Shown: piece by piece, positions 39,131 through 46,361 of the stretch
Position numbering within the stretch: the stretch's first letter is position 1
Layout: each line of letters opens with the position of its first letter
From: Bradyrhizobium iriomotense
GTDB lineage: Bacteria > Pseudomonadota > Alphaproteobacteria > Rhizobiales > Xanthobacteraceae
Direction: 5' to 3'
NCBI RefSeq assembly: GCF_030160715.1
Contig: NZ_BSOW01000014.1
Location: 62,001-126,000, forward strand
DNA length: 64,000 nucleotides
The notes under the pieces: generated by a model
Told to the model about the DNA's origin: nothing
Seen by the model: only the letters and a program-made list of their open reading frames with translations
The model's database searches: none
Translations under genes and position numbers: made by a program

Positions 39131-39339
39131 TCAAATTTCCTAAGATACGTACGGTCAATATAGCTCTGCACCTGCTCTGGGGTATAACGAGGCCCGCCGC
39201 TTTTCTTTCGGAAACTGTAGAACTCGATCCTTGGCGGGTTCGCTCGACGCGCGCGCCGCAGCTCCGCCTTGGTGAGCATAGGCCATCGCTCGAGCACTTC
39301 GTTTTCAAACAAGAAATCCGCCGGATCGATGACGCGCAT
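38890..39339 (-). CDS. Excisionase-like/helix-turn-helix protein overlapping integrase start
   Basis: 149 residues. The N-terminal part (RVIDPADFLFENEVLERWPMLTKAELRRARRANPPRIEFY, then GGPRYTPEQVQSYIDRTYLRKF) has a short winged-helix, excisionase-like pattern. The C-terminal part is Ser/Thr-rich and overlaps the integrase gene in another frame. It lies immediately upstream of the integrase in the same direction, as excisionase genes often do. No strong family match can be made by eye. The overlap makes either the C-terminus of this one or the N-terminus of the integrase uncertain. Confidence 0.6.
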   Translation of the reverse strand: MRVIDPADFLFENEVLERWPMLTKAELRRARRANPPRIEFYSFRKKSGGPRYTPEQVQSYIDRTYLRKFECPQINGKMTPQAVNSSGDSSLAATISSVPIQSTSGSGTLADMTPELAKSAAEVLRQQISKTPKLGSRRSSRPLPPAQTG

Positions 39340-40025
39340 CGAAAAATCTTCCTCACGGCCAATCGAGCAATGAGCTCGGGCGACCCATTACGGTCGCAGA
39401 GGGCTCACCCGAGGTGAACAAGTTATTGCTGAGGTCGTTGAATCGGCGGCTGCGTCGTGCGTATCGGTGGGTTGCTCCGAGTATCGTTGAGCTCAACTCC
39501 GCCTGTACGAGCCGCTGTGGAAGTACGTAACCGCTGGCGTCGTGATTGAGGGAGCCGTGGTGAAGTCCGTCGCCTAACACAAGCACTCTCCCCCGCAAAC
39601 TCAAAACCAATCTGCCGAGGTCGATCAGCCTCGGCCGATCCGGGTGGACGAACCGATGGTCTGCATGGCCTCAAAAAGCCGCATCGAAGAATGGTCTCGT
39701 CCTCTCGAGCCTGCCCGCCGCAAGCGGAATGTTGGTGCAGTTGCCTCGCGCGACGACCGAATGTGAATTTGATCTGGCAAGTAAACCAGATTGCCAAAAA
39801 CCGGCTCGACCTTGGATCGCCATCGAAAAAAGGAGTTATCTGGCCAGCCTACGCCCGACCACATCAGCCTGATGGCGTGCTCGATCAAGTCAAGGTCAAG
39901 CCGCTGCGCGGCGGCCCTATGGGCCGGCCTTGACTTGATCTGCGCGCGCCATCTCAAAAGCTCCAAGGTCGGGACGAAGAGCTGGCCTGCAATCGAACAA
40001 AGAGCTGACCAACCACCTTGACCAC
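39340..40025. other. Accessory-region filler with decayed mobile DNA
   Basis: No convincing intact gene. Open frames here are short, Arg-rich and do not resemble known families, except one leftward phrase (RSKVEPVFGNLVYLP) that looks like a scrap of transposase. Coding is broken up and base use is unlike the surrounding chromosome. It joins the truncated IS630 transposase at about 40037. A compact palindrome is inside (next entry). Confidence 0.45.
39883..39940. repeat. Inverted repeat with nested hairpins
   Basis: GATCAAGTCAAGG (39883-39895) and its perfect complement CCTTGACTTGATC (39928-39940) enclose two smaller palindromes: GCCGC-TGC-GCGGC and GGCCC-TAT-GGGCC. The whole can extrude as one branched hairpin. 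It may be the end of an insertion sequence or a transposon hotspot; the origin is unknown. Confidence 0.75.
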
Positions 40026-40589
40026 TCAATCCCCATATGAGCAGACCAGCGGCCGGGCGGGTTCCGGCGCCTCGGCGTAGAGGTCGAGCACGTCCTCCAT
40101 GCGGGCGACGTATTCGCCGTCGACATGGGGAATGCACCACATGTCCCTGCGCCATGGCTTGAGGGCGTTCTCGGCCAGCCGGCGACGCACGGTCTCGCCC
40201 GACAGGCTGTCGTGATCGGTGAGCTTGACCATCGTGTCAGCCAGCAGCGTCAGCGTCCAGCGTTTGCGGCCGGCGGGCGGCTTGGCGCATGCCGTCGCCA
40301 CCAGCAGGGCCTCCTCCTTTCCGGTCAGCTTGCGCTCTGCGCCCGGACGCGGCTCCTCGCTCAAGGCCCGCTCCAGATTGCCTTCCACGAAGCGGCGCTT
40401 GGTCCGGCCGACGCTGGACAGGCTGACCCGGACGGTTCGGACAATCTCCGCGTCGCAACTACCGGCATCAGCCGCCAGCAAAATCTGCGCCCGCTTGAGC
40501 TTGCGGGCGGCGCGCTTGCCGCCGCCGAGCATCGCCGTCAGTTCGTCCCGCTCGGCTTGGCTCAATTCGACCCGATAACGTACATTCAT
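40026..40589 (-). pseudogene. IS630 family transposase, N-terminal fragment
   Basis: 187 residues remain, beginning MNVRYRVELSQAERDELTAML. A winged-helix DNA-binding part (about 30-70: KLKRAQILLAADAGSCDAEIVRTVRVSLSSVGRTKRRF) is followed by the second HTH (WTLTLLADTMVKLTDHDSLSGETVRRRL). The family continues with a DDE catalytic domain after ARPLVC. Here similarity ends at about 40037 and the frame stops four codons later (SYGD), so the catalytic domain is lost. No terminal repeats were located. A small HTH gene (40628) lies divergently, as in related elements. Confidence 0.85.
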
Positions 40590-40627
40590 GCTTCGCCTCC
40601 TTGTCGGAGGCCGGGACGAATCCAGCG

Positions 40628-40909
40628 ATGAGTCAAAAATCAGGCACGCGCTTCACGGAGAAGCAGGGGCACTACCTGGCCTTTATCTACACCTACGCGC
40701 ACATGTTCGGACGCCCACCCGCCGAAACCGACATGCAGCGCCATTTCCGCGTCAGCCCGCCCTCAGTCCACCAGATGATCGTCACCCTCGAACGAAACGG
40801 CTTCATTCGCCGTCAGCCCGGTGTTCCCCGGAGCATCGAGATTCTTTTGCCACCCGAAAACTTGCCCATCCTCGAATGGCTCGGCATCAAAACGTCAAAA
40901 TCACTGTGA
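40628..40909 (+). CDS. LexA-like winged-helix protein linked to IS630
   Basis: 93 residues. It resembles the DNA-binding domain of LexA without the protease part: FTEKQGHYLAFIYTYAHMFGRPPAETDMQRHFRVSPPSVHQMIVTLERNGFIRRQPGVPRSIEILLPP. The pattern RHFRVSPPSVHQMIVTLE is the recognition helix region. It is divergent from the IS630 transposase fragment, 38 bp away, a pairing I recognise from other IS630 relatives where this small protein looks like a passenger regulator. Its target is unknown, probably the element's own promoter. Confidence 0.8.
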   Translation: MSQKSGTRFTEKQGHYLAFIYTYAHMFGRPPAETDMQRHFRVSPPSVHQMIVTLERNGFIRRQPGVPRSIEILLPPENLPILEWLGIKTSKSL

Positions 40910-41339
40910 TGAACTACTAGTTGGTTTGCCGCGGTATTCTTTGCTTTCGGTCGTAATGCCTATGTGAGCGCTCTGATCTTGGCGCCGACGCATCTCTTTG
41001 TTGGGCACGATGGTCCGCTGGTGCTGGAACTTCGCTATGCCGAACTCGGAGCAGTAGTAACACAACGGCACCCATCCGTTGATCGGTCGGCGGCTGAACT
41101 GGTGCTCAGTATCCTATGCCGCATCCTTCTCGTCACCAAATGGCATTGTTGGAATGTGGAGGCCGATCTCGCGATCGCAGCAGCGAAGACCGAAAGAAGT
41201 TAGACCCGAAACAGCAAGCCGAACTTTTTCTAATCATCGCTGGTTTTCGCCACAGTACGCGGCGACGCTCATGTGTTCGCATTGACGTTTTTGGGCCGCT
41301 CAAGCAACTCTCGACGGTCGAGTCTGAGAGGCGGAGCCC
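40910..41339. other. Intergenic stretch in the accessory region
   Basis: One open frame of 79 residues from a GTG at 40964 (to 41203) has no recognised similarity and a weak start. I do not call it a gene. The rest holds nothing definite. Confidence 0.35.
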
Positions 41340-41615
41340 ATGCGTCGAGATCCGGGAGAACAAGTTGAGCAGGATCTCCCCGCCTCCAAACCTTCCGACC
41401 AAAGAAAGATACCGTTTGCCGAGCGGTTAACCTGTACGATTGATGAAGCGTGCCAAGCCACCGGCCTGGGGCGTACCAAGCTCTACGAGTTGATAGGCGC
41501 AGGAAAATTGGACACGAGGTCCGTCGGACGCCGGCGGTTGGTGCTTGTGTCTTCACTTCAAGCACTGCTCGACGTGAATTGTTCAAGCGCCAGCGGCAAG
41601 GAGAGGCTCGGTTAA
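41340..41615 (+). CDS. Excisionase-type (MerR-like) helix-turn-helix protein
   Basis: 91 residues. A Pro/Asp/Gln-rich N-terminus is followed by RLTCTIDEACQATGLGRTKLYELIGAGKLDTRSVGRRRLVLVSSLQALLD (about residues 29-78). This is the standard excisionase-family DNA-binding domain: a DEAC helix, GLGRTKLYELI recognition helix, and wing GAGKLxTRxVGRRRLV. Such proteins act as recombination directionality factors or small repressors. It lies in the tRNA-Val accessory region but about 2 kb from the integrase. Possible bulk of an element core that has otherwise been lost. Confidence 0.78.
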   Translation: MRRDPGEQVEQDLPASKPSDQRKIPFAERLTCTIDEACQATGLGRTKLYELIGAGKLDTRSVGRRRLVLVSSLQALLDVNCSSASGKERLG

Positions 41616-42089
41616 CGGCACCCAGGCCCGCGGTCTTTCAGCTTGACGGTATGCACTGGCCTGCGGCCGGGCTCGCGTTGATTTCCAAACTTGTGGCATC
41701 GCGCGCACAGCTCTCACTGCGTTCCTTCTACTCCGAAGGATTCCTGGCTTCACTCCACCGCGAGCGTAGTTCCAGATTCGCCCAAATGTACAATGGTGGG
41801 GCGGATGGTGGGGCGGCTTGCCAAGCGCCGCAGTTTTCCGCGGAAAAAAGTAAGGCGCGACTGGCATCACCACAGTCGCGCCCTACGTCGCCGGTTTATG
41901 GGGCAGGGGGGAATAACCGGCTGCCGAGATGACGCGTAGCCGCGGGAGTCGTTCCAGCGTGGCGAAAATTTTTTTGAACCGCCGCTCCCCATTTCTTTAC
42001 ACACGGTTAAGTGATCGCCGTCGCACAGAACTCCGGATATTCGGGCGGCGTTGTTCCATCGATCGCCATGGGGCGAGGGACGAACAACC
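41616..42089. other. Intergenic region with a leftward hairpin pair
   Basis: No convincing protein gene on either strand. It contains a terminator and C-rich hairpin on the minus strand (next entry) and the promoter for the gene at 42090. A run of eight T residues lies at about 41967-41974. Confidence 0.4.
41842..41960 (-). ncRNA. Candidate small RNA with C-rich loop and terminator
   Basis: On the minus strand, a hairpin at 41891-41920 (CCGGTTAT / ATAAACCGG, one bulge) has a 13-nt loop rich in C (UCCCCCCUGCCCC). A perfect 10-bp terminator stem at 41854-41882 (GGCGCGACTG/CAGTCGCGCC) follows, then TTACTTTTTT. C-rich exposed loops are common in rhizobial regulatory RNAs. The 5' end is unknown; I set it at about 41960. 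No coding frame is convincing in this strand. Confidence 0.45.
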
Positions 42090-42479
42090 ATGTCACAGAT
42101 CAGCAAAGCGTTTTTGGGCGCAGCCGCCATCTCGTTGACACTCGGTGCCGTGCAACTGGCGTCGGGTCACGATCTCGCCGATCGCTGGAAGGCGGTCGCT
42201 GACAAGCCGAGCCATATCGTCAATCGCGCCGGCAAGGCGGACCGCATCGTCGCTCCGCGGACCGCAGCCGTTCCGACGCGTACCGTTTCGATGCGCCTCA
42301 ACGACCTCGCCGATACGTCAGTGTTGCTGCGTGTTCCCGCGACGATCGAGACCGGTAGTGCCAAGCCGCCCGTCCTGCTGCAAAGGCAGGGGCGCAAGCC
42401 CACGGTCGCCTGCGAGCCCGTCGTCAGCTCGCTGACCGAAGTCGCAAAGCTGCTCCAGCCCGGCCGCTGCGTGACCTGA
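42090..42479 (+). CDS. Small secreted protein, unknown function
   Basis: 129 residues with a signal peptide (FLGAAAISLTLGAVQLASG, cleavage about residue 26). The mature part is basic and contains Arg/Thr/Val-rich stretches (VAPRTAAVPTRTVSMRLND) and two Cys (TVACEP and GRCVT), which could form a disulfide bond. No family is recognised. The start at 42090 lies after a GAGGGA site. It sits next to the end of the accessory region. Confidence 0.72.
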   Translation: MSQISKAFLGAAAISLTLGAVQLASGHDLADRWKAVADKPSHIVNRAGKADRIVAPRTAAVPTRTVSMRLNDLADTSVLLRVPATIETGSAKPPVLLQRQGRKPTVACEPVVSSLTEVAKLLQPGRCVT

Positions 42480-42502
42480 TCAGTTTGAATTTTTCTCGAT
42501 GA

Positions 42503-42967
42503 TTATTCGGCGGGTTCGGGCGAGACATCCTCTTCGGGTGTCTGGGCCCCGGCCCGGCTTGCCATGATCCCGAGCGCCACGCCGCCGATCGCAAGGATGG
42601 GAAGCAGCCGCTTGACGCCGATGGCACGGACGATCTGCAAGCCGGTCGCGATCAGCATGGGATCTGTGAGCACGCTTTGCGCTGCTGATCGTGCGGCTCT
42701 TTCCGCCGCCTGCCGTGCGCGCTTCTCGGTCTCCCGCTTGTAGGCGATGTAGCTGCCGGCAGCGGCGAGCGTGAGCAGGAAGAACATGCCGGCGCCGGCG
42801 AGGCATGCCTGCACCGGACCATAATTTTGCAGCACCAGGATGAAGACAGCAGCGCAGAGGAAGGCCGTGGTGATGAAGAGCGCAAGCGCCGCGGCTGCCG
42901 CCAGCGAGGTCAGCCGCAAGGTCGTCCCGGTCGAGGCGCTGATGCCGTCGATCATCCGCTGAAACAT
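42503..42967 (-). CDS. Holin-X/phage holin superfamily III-like membrane protein
   Basis: 154 residues. Two N-terminal helices (about 18-46, LTSLAAAAALALFITTAFLCAAVFILVL, and about 55-75, CLAGAGMFFLLTLAAAGSYIAY) are followed by an Arg/Glu/Ala-rich coiled segment (KRETEKRARQAAERAARSAAQ). A third hydrophobic part is at about 117-140 (LLPILAIGGVALGIMASRAG). This resembles the putative superfamily III holin-X/DUF1469 proteins that bacteria often encode beside DUF883 genes, as here. The name comes from similarity to phage holins, but no phage genes are present. Role in envelope stress is inferred. Confidence 0.72.
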   Translation of the reverse strand: MFQRMIDGISASTGTTLRLTSLAAAAALALFITTAFLCAAVFILVLQNYGPVQACLAGAGMFFLLTLAAAGSYIAYKRETEKRARQAAERAARSAAQSVLTDPMLIATGLQIVRAIGVKRLLPILAIGGVALGIMASRAGAQTPEEDVSPEPAE

Positions 42968-42993
42968 CGCCCTCGCTCCTCAATCCCCCTCGG

Positions 42994-43365
42994 CTAGCGC
43001 CGCCAGGCAATTCCGATCAGGAAGCCGATGCCGAGCGCCAGGCCCACGGTCGCGAGCGGACGCTGCGTGATGGCATCCTCGAGCGTCTCCTCCAGCGAGG
43101 TCGCTGCATCCTGCGCCGCATCCATCATCGCGCTGCCGCGCTCGGAGGCGTCATCCATCGCCGAATCCATCTGCTGGCGCGCCTGCTTGTAGCCGCGCCG
43201 GGCTTGCTTGCCCGCGGAGTTGGCAAAGGTGTTGAGGGCATCGGTGATCTGCTCGGTGAGGGCGGCAATATCGCTTTTCACGGCTTGGACATCCTTTTCG
43301 AGGCGCTCTCGGGTAGCTTTGTCGGTCCAGTCTCTCGTCCCGGTTTCGCTAGTGGTCGCTGACAT
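42994..43365 (-). CDS. DUF883 family membrane-anchored protein (ElaB/YqjD-like)
   Basis: 123 residues. A long amphipathic helix (about 15-95, with DKATRERLEKDVQAVKSDIAALTEQITDALNTF and KQARRGYKQARQQMDSAMDDASERGSAM) is followed by a C-terminal membrane anchor (about 103-121, RPLATVGLALGIGFLIGIAW) and a final RR. This layout matches ElaB/YqjD/YgaM (DUF883), inner-membrane proteins that can bind ribosomes in stationary phase in E. coli. It is in the same direction as the holin-like gene, with 26 bp between them, and probably on one transcript. Confidence 0.88.
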   Translation of the reverse strand: MSATTSETGTRDWTDKATRERLEKDVQAVKSDIAALTEQITDALNTFANSAGKQARRGYKQARQQMDSAMDDASERGSAMMDAAQDAATSLEETLEDAITQRPLATVGLALGIGFLIGIAWRR

Positions 43366-43442
43366 CGAAAGCTCCGGATCATTGTCGGTGAGACAGCCAA
43401 AAAACGCTTCGCCGTGACGGAAGTTCCACTCCCGGAAACTGC

Positions 43443-44561
43443 TCAGTCGCCTGGTAGTTGCGGCGCATCGGCGGGAGCCAGATGCTCCTTCAGGATCAGC
43501 GCGACGATCAGAAGCGGCGACGACAGGAATGCGCCCATCGGGCCCCACAGCCAGGTCCAGAAGGCGAGCGCGAGGAATACCGCCAGTGCATTCAGTGCCA
43601 GCCGCCGGCCGATGATGGTGGGCGTGACGAAATGTCCCTCCAGGAAAGTGAGGCCGCCGAAGGCGAGCGCCGCCATCAATCCGCTGCCGATGGTCGGAAA
43701 GGCGACGAGGCCGACCACGACCAGCACGACGAACATGGCGACCGGTCCGATGATCGGGATGAAGTTCAGCGTCGCAGCCAGTGCGCCGAGCCCGGCCGGA
43801 TTGGGCATGCCGGTCAGCGCACAGACGATGCCGGTGGCGATGCCGACGCCGATATTGATGACCGTCACCGTCAAGAGATAGTTGCCAAGATGGACCTCGA
43901 TCTCGTTGAGGATCCGCAGCGTGCGCAGCCGCGCGTCGCGATCGCTGAAGGTCATGATCAGGGCGCGCCTCAGGTCGCGCCAGCTCGCGATGAACAGGAT
44001 CAGGGTCGCGAAGAACAGCAGGAATTCGGTGAAGGTGGGCGACAGGAATTCCAGGGTCGGCTGCACCCATTCGAATTTCGGCATCTGGAAGCTCGGCAGG
44101 CCTCCCGAGCCGCCGACCATCGCTTGCAGCTCCTGCCACAGCGCGAGCGGCCGGTCGAAGACATGCAGCTTGTCCTTGAGCCGCGCGCCGAGCTCGGGCA
44201 GGCGCGTGCCCCATTCCATGACCGGTGAAGCGATCAGGGCGACGACGAAGGTGACCATCGCGGTGACCGTGATCACGATCAGCACCGCGGCCAGCGCGCG
44301 TGGCACCCGTTGCCGTTCCAGAAATGTCGCCGCCGGCGACAGCATGGTGCCGGTGACGAAGGCCATCACCACGGGAAGGAAGAACGGCTTGCCGACGAAG
44401 AGCACAGCCACGACGGCGATCAAAAGCATGCCCGCGAGCGACAAGGCGACGAATTCGGTGCGCCGGATTACCGGCGGCAGGTCGCTTTTGCTATCGGGAA
44501 GCGGCGCGCCTTCGCTGTCGTTGGAAAGCAGACGTTCACTGGGAAGGACGCGCACAGCCAT
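43443..44561 (-). CDS. AI-2E family (PerM-like) transporter
   Basis: 372-residue inner-membrane protein of the AI-2 exporter/PerM family. About eight helices: LSLAGMLLIAVVAVLFVGKPFFLPVVMAFVTGTML, ALAAVLIVITVTAMVTFVVALIASPV, then LLFFATLILFIASW and a later cluster with NFIPIIGPVAMFVVLVVVGLVAFPTI. The conserved C-terminal segment VTPTIIGRRLALNALAVFLALAFWTWLWGPMGAFLSSPLLIV is characteristic. Substrates in this family are varied (autoinducer-2, sodium and others), so the one here is unknown. The start is at 44561. Leftward, 77 bp before the DUF883 gene. Confidence 0.92.
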   Translation of the reverse strand: MAVRVLPSERLLSNDSEGAPLPDSKSDLPPVIRRTEFVALSLAGMLLIAVVAVLFVGKPFFLPVVMAFVTGTMLSPAATFLERQRVPRALAAVLIVITVTAMVTFVVALIASPVMEWGTRLPELGARLKDKLHVFDRPLALWQELQAMVGGSGGLPSFQMPKFEWVQPTLEFLSPTFTEFLLFFATLILFIASWRDLRRALIMTFSDRDARLRTLRILNEIEVHLGNYLLTVTVINIGVGIATGIVCALTGMPNPAGLGALAATLNFIPIIGPVAMFVVLVVVGLVAFPTIGSGLMAALAFGGLTFLEGHFVTPTIIGRRLALNALAVFLALAFWTWLWGPMGAFLSSPLLIVALILKEHLAPADAPQLPGD

Positions 44562-44764
44562 TCTCCCGCACGGAGCTCACGCTCCGCGCGCGCAAGACTG
44601 CTCAAGAACGTGCCTCTGACCGGAAGGTTCCGTCGCGGACTCGTGAAGTCGGCTTCGCTTGACTGTGACCGGGAGGCCCCATGAGCGCGCGGAACTTGAG
44701 TCGTCGCAAGCGCGTTTGTTCAGACAGCATCACCCTGATGCACTTCTCGTGAACGGGGCAGCAC

Positions 44765-45568
44765 ATGACACAGTTATCTGCATCCCACCGCCGGCTTTCG
44801 CCGCGCGCCTTCACCTCTTTCGCCTTTGTGGCAGCATTGCTGACAATGCCATTCGGTGCCGCGAGCGCGCAGACGCTTCTCTTCGCGCCGATGCAGCCGC
44901 AGGCTTTTCCGCAAGGTTATTCGCAAGGCTATGTGCGCGAGCAGCCGCAGGCCTCGGACGATCCGGTAGCCTCGGATGATTCCGTCCTGCCCGAGCGGCT
45001 GCGCCGGCAGATCGTCAGTTTCGACGGCAGCCAGCCGGCCGGGACGATCGTGATCGATACCGGTAATACCGTGCTCTACTACGTGCTCGGCCAGGGCCGC
45101 GCGATCCGCTACGGCGTCGGTGTCGGGCGCGATGGCTTCACCTGGTCGGGCGTGCAGTCGATCAGCCGCAAGGCGGAATGGCCGGACTGGCATCCGCCGG
45201 CTGAGATGATCGCGCGCCAGCCCTACCTGCCACGCTTCGTCGCCGGCGGCCCCGGTAATCCGCTCGGCGCGCGGGCGATGTATCTGGGCGCGAGCGAGTA
45301 TCGCATCCACGGGACCAATGATCCCACCACGATCGGAAAATTCGTCTCCTCCGGCTGTATCCGCATGACCAACGAGGACGTCGTGGATCTCTTCAACCGG
45401 GTCAATATCGGCACCAGGGTCGTGGTGCTCTCGAAGAACGCGCCGCTGCTGGCGCGCGACGGTGATCCGTTGCGCAGGCCGGCGCGCCCGGCCACGACGA
45501 TACCGGCCTCGGGACGCCAGGCGCTCAATGTTTCGCCGGTCTCCCCGACCAGTGCGACGCCGAGGTAA
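44765..45568 (+). CDS. L,D-transpeptidase (YkuD family)
   Basis: 267-residue exported enzyme that makes meso-diaminopimelate cross-links in peptidoglycan or links lipoprotein to it. Signal peptide about residues 15-36 (FTSFAFVAALLTMPFGAASA). YkuD catalytic motif: H182 (RIHGTND) and C198 in SSGCIRM. The conserved QSISRKAEWPDWHPPAEM segment is before it. A Pro/Ser/Ala-rich C-terminal tail follows (about 235-267). The start ATG is 2 nt after GGGGCAGCAC. The next gene starts just two bases after its stop, so they are co-transcribed. Confidence 0.93.
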   Translation: MTQLSASHRRLSPRAFTSFAFVAALLTMPFGAASAQTLLFAPMQPQAFPQGYSQGYVREQPQASDDPVASDDSVLPERLRRQIVSFDGSQPAGTIVIDTGNTVLYYVLGQGRAIRYGVGVGRDGFTWSGVQSISRKAEWPDWHPPAEMIARQPYLPRFVAGGPGNPLGARAMYLGASEYRIHGTNDPTTIGKFVSSGCIRMTNEDVVDLFNRVNIGTRVVVLSKNAPLLARDGDPLRRPARPATTIPASGRQALNVSPVSPTSATPR

Positions 45569-45569
45569 C

Positions 45570-46217
45570 ATGATCAGGCGTTCGACACTCAAAGTGACGG
45601 GCGGGGCGGCGGTCTTGCTGTTCGCTTCGCTCAGCCTGGCGCTGACGCCGTCGGCGCGCGCGGAGGATTTCCTCTCGGCGCTGTTCGGCGCGTTCGGTGC
45701 CCGGCCGCCGCCACAGATCAGGATGCCGTTTCCCAGCGACGACATGCCGCGCTACGAGGCGCCGCGCGGGCGTTCCTATGGCGGCGGGCAGGCGTGGTGC
45801 GTACGCACCTGCGACGGACGCCACTTCCCGGCGCAAGGCACCGATAGCGAGAGCAAGGCGCAGAGCTGCAACAGCTTCTGCCCGGCGGCCGAAACCACGG
45901 TGTTCTATGGCAGCGAGATCGACGACGCGGTCACCGAGACCGGCCAGGACTATTCCGACCTGCCGAACGCCTACCGTTACCGCAACGAGCTCGTCGCGGG
46001 CTGCACCTGCAACGGCAGGGATCCCGTCGGCCTCGCCCCGGTCAAGGTCACGGACGATCCAACCTTGCGCAAGGGCGATATCGTCGCGAGCCCCGACGGA
46101 TTGGTGGTCGCCAATCGCAACGCCAACGACAGGCGTGGCGTCGCCATGAACTTCTCGCCGCTGCCGGATTCGTTGCGGGCGAAATTCCGGCATCTGCCGG
46201 TGGTGGCGCGGGAGTGA
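45570..46217 (+). CDS. DUF2865 family secreted protein
   Basis: 215 residues with a signal peptide (LKVTGGAAVLLFASLSLALTPSARA). The mature part has the DUF2865 pattern: YGGGQAWCVRTCDGRHFPAQG, KAQSCNSFCPAAETTVFYG and LVAGCTCNGRDPVGLAPVKVTDDPTLRKGDIV. Six cysteines in CxxxC or CxC pairs suggest disulfides in the periplasm. It starts at 45570, two bases after the L,D-transpeptidase stop. The pairing suggests a cell-wall role, but none has been shown. Confidence 0.88.
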   Translation: MIRRSTLKVTGGAAVLLFASLSLALTPSARAEDFLSALFGAFGARPPPQIRMPFPSDDMPRYEAPRGRSYGGGQAWCVRTCDGRHFPAQGTDSESKAQSCNSFCPAAETTVFYGSEIDDAVTETGQDYSDLPNAYRYRNELVAGCTCNGRDPVGLAPVKVTDDPTLRKGDIVASPDGLVVANRNANDRRGVAMNFSPLPDSLRAKFRHLPVVARE

Positions 46218-46248
46218 GCGTTGGCTGGCTGCTTGCCAATCCACCGCT

Positions 46249-46347
46249 GTCATGCCCCGCGACGGCGGGGCATCCAGTACGCCGCAGTCTGTCCGTATCC
46301 TCGCACTGCCTCTGGAATACTGGATCGCCGCTTTCGCGGGCGATGAC
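46249..46347. repeat. Palindromic repeat, family A, copy 2
   Basis: Same ends as the copy at 15748-15848: GTCATGCCCCGCGACGGCGG and GCCGCTTTCGCGGGCGATGAC. The middle shares GGGGCATCCAGTACGCCGC and TACTGGATCGCC. It lies between convergent genes. Confidence 0.85.
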
Positions 46348-46361
46348 ACCGAGAGCGCGGC

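Noticed and set aside
39423..40155. Two overlapping frames (124 and 176 codons) in the accessory region.
   Set aside because: Arg/Pro-rich, conflicting frames and no complete motif. One short phrase resembles a transposase scrap but is not enough for a gene call.
41867..42130. An 87-codon minus-strand frame running into the terminator hairpin.
   Set aside because: Its last codons form the terminator stem and its start lies antisense to the 42090 gene. A non-coding transcript is the simpler reading.
42503..42967. Possible prophage because of the holin-like protein.
   Set aside because: No phage structural, lysis or replication genes are near. The protein is a membrane protein of a widespread bacterial family.
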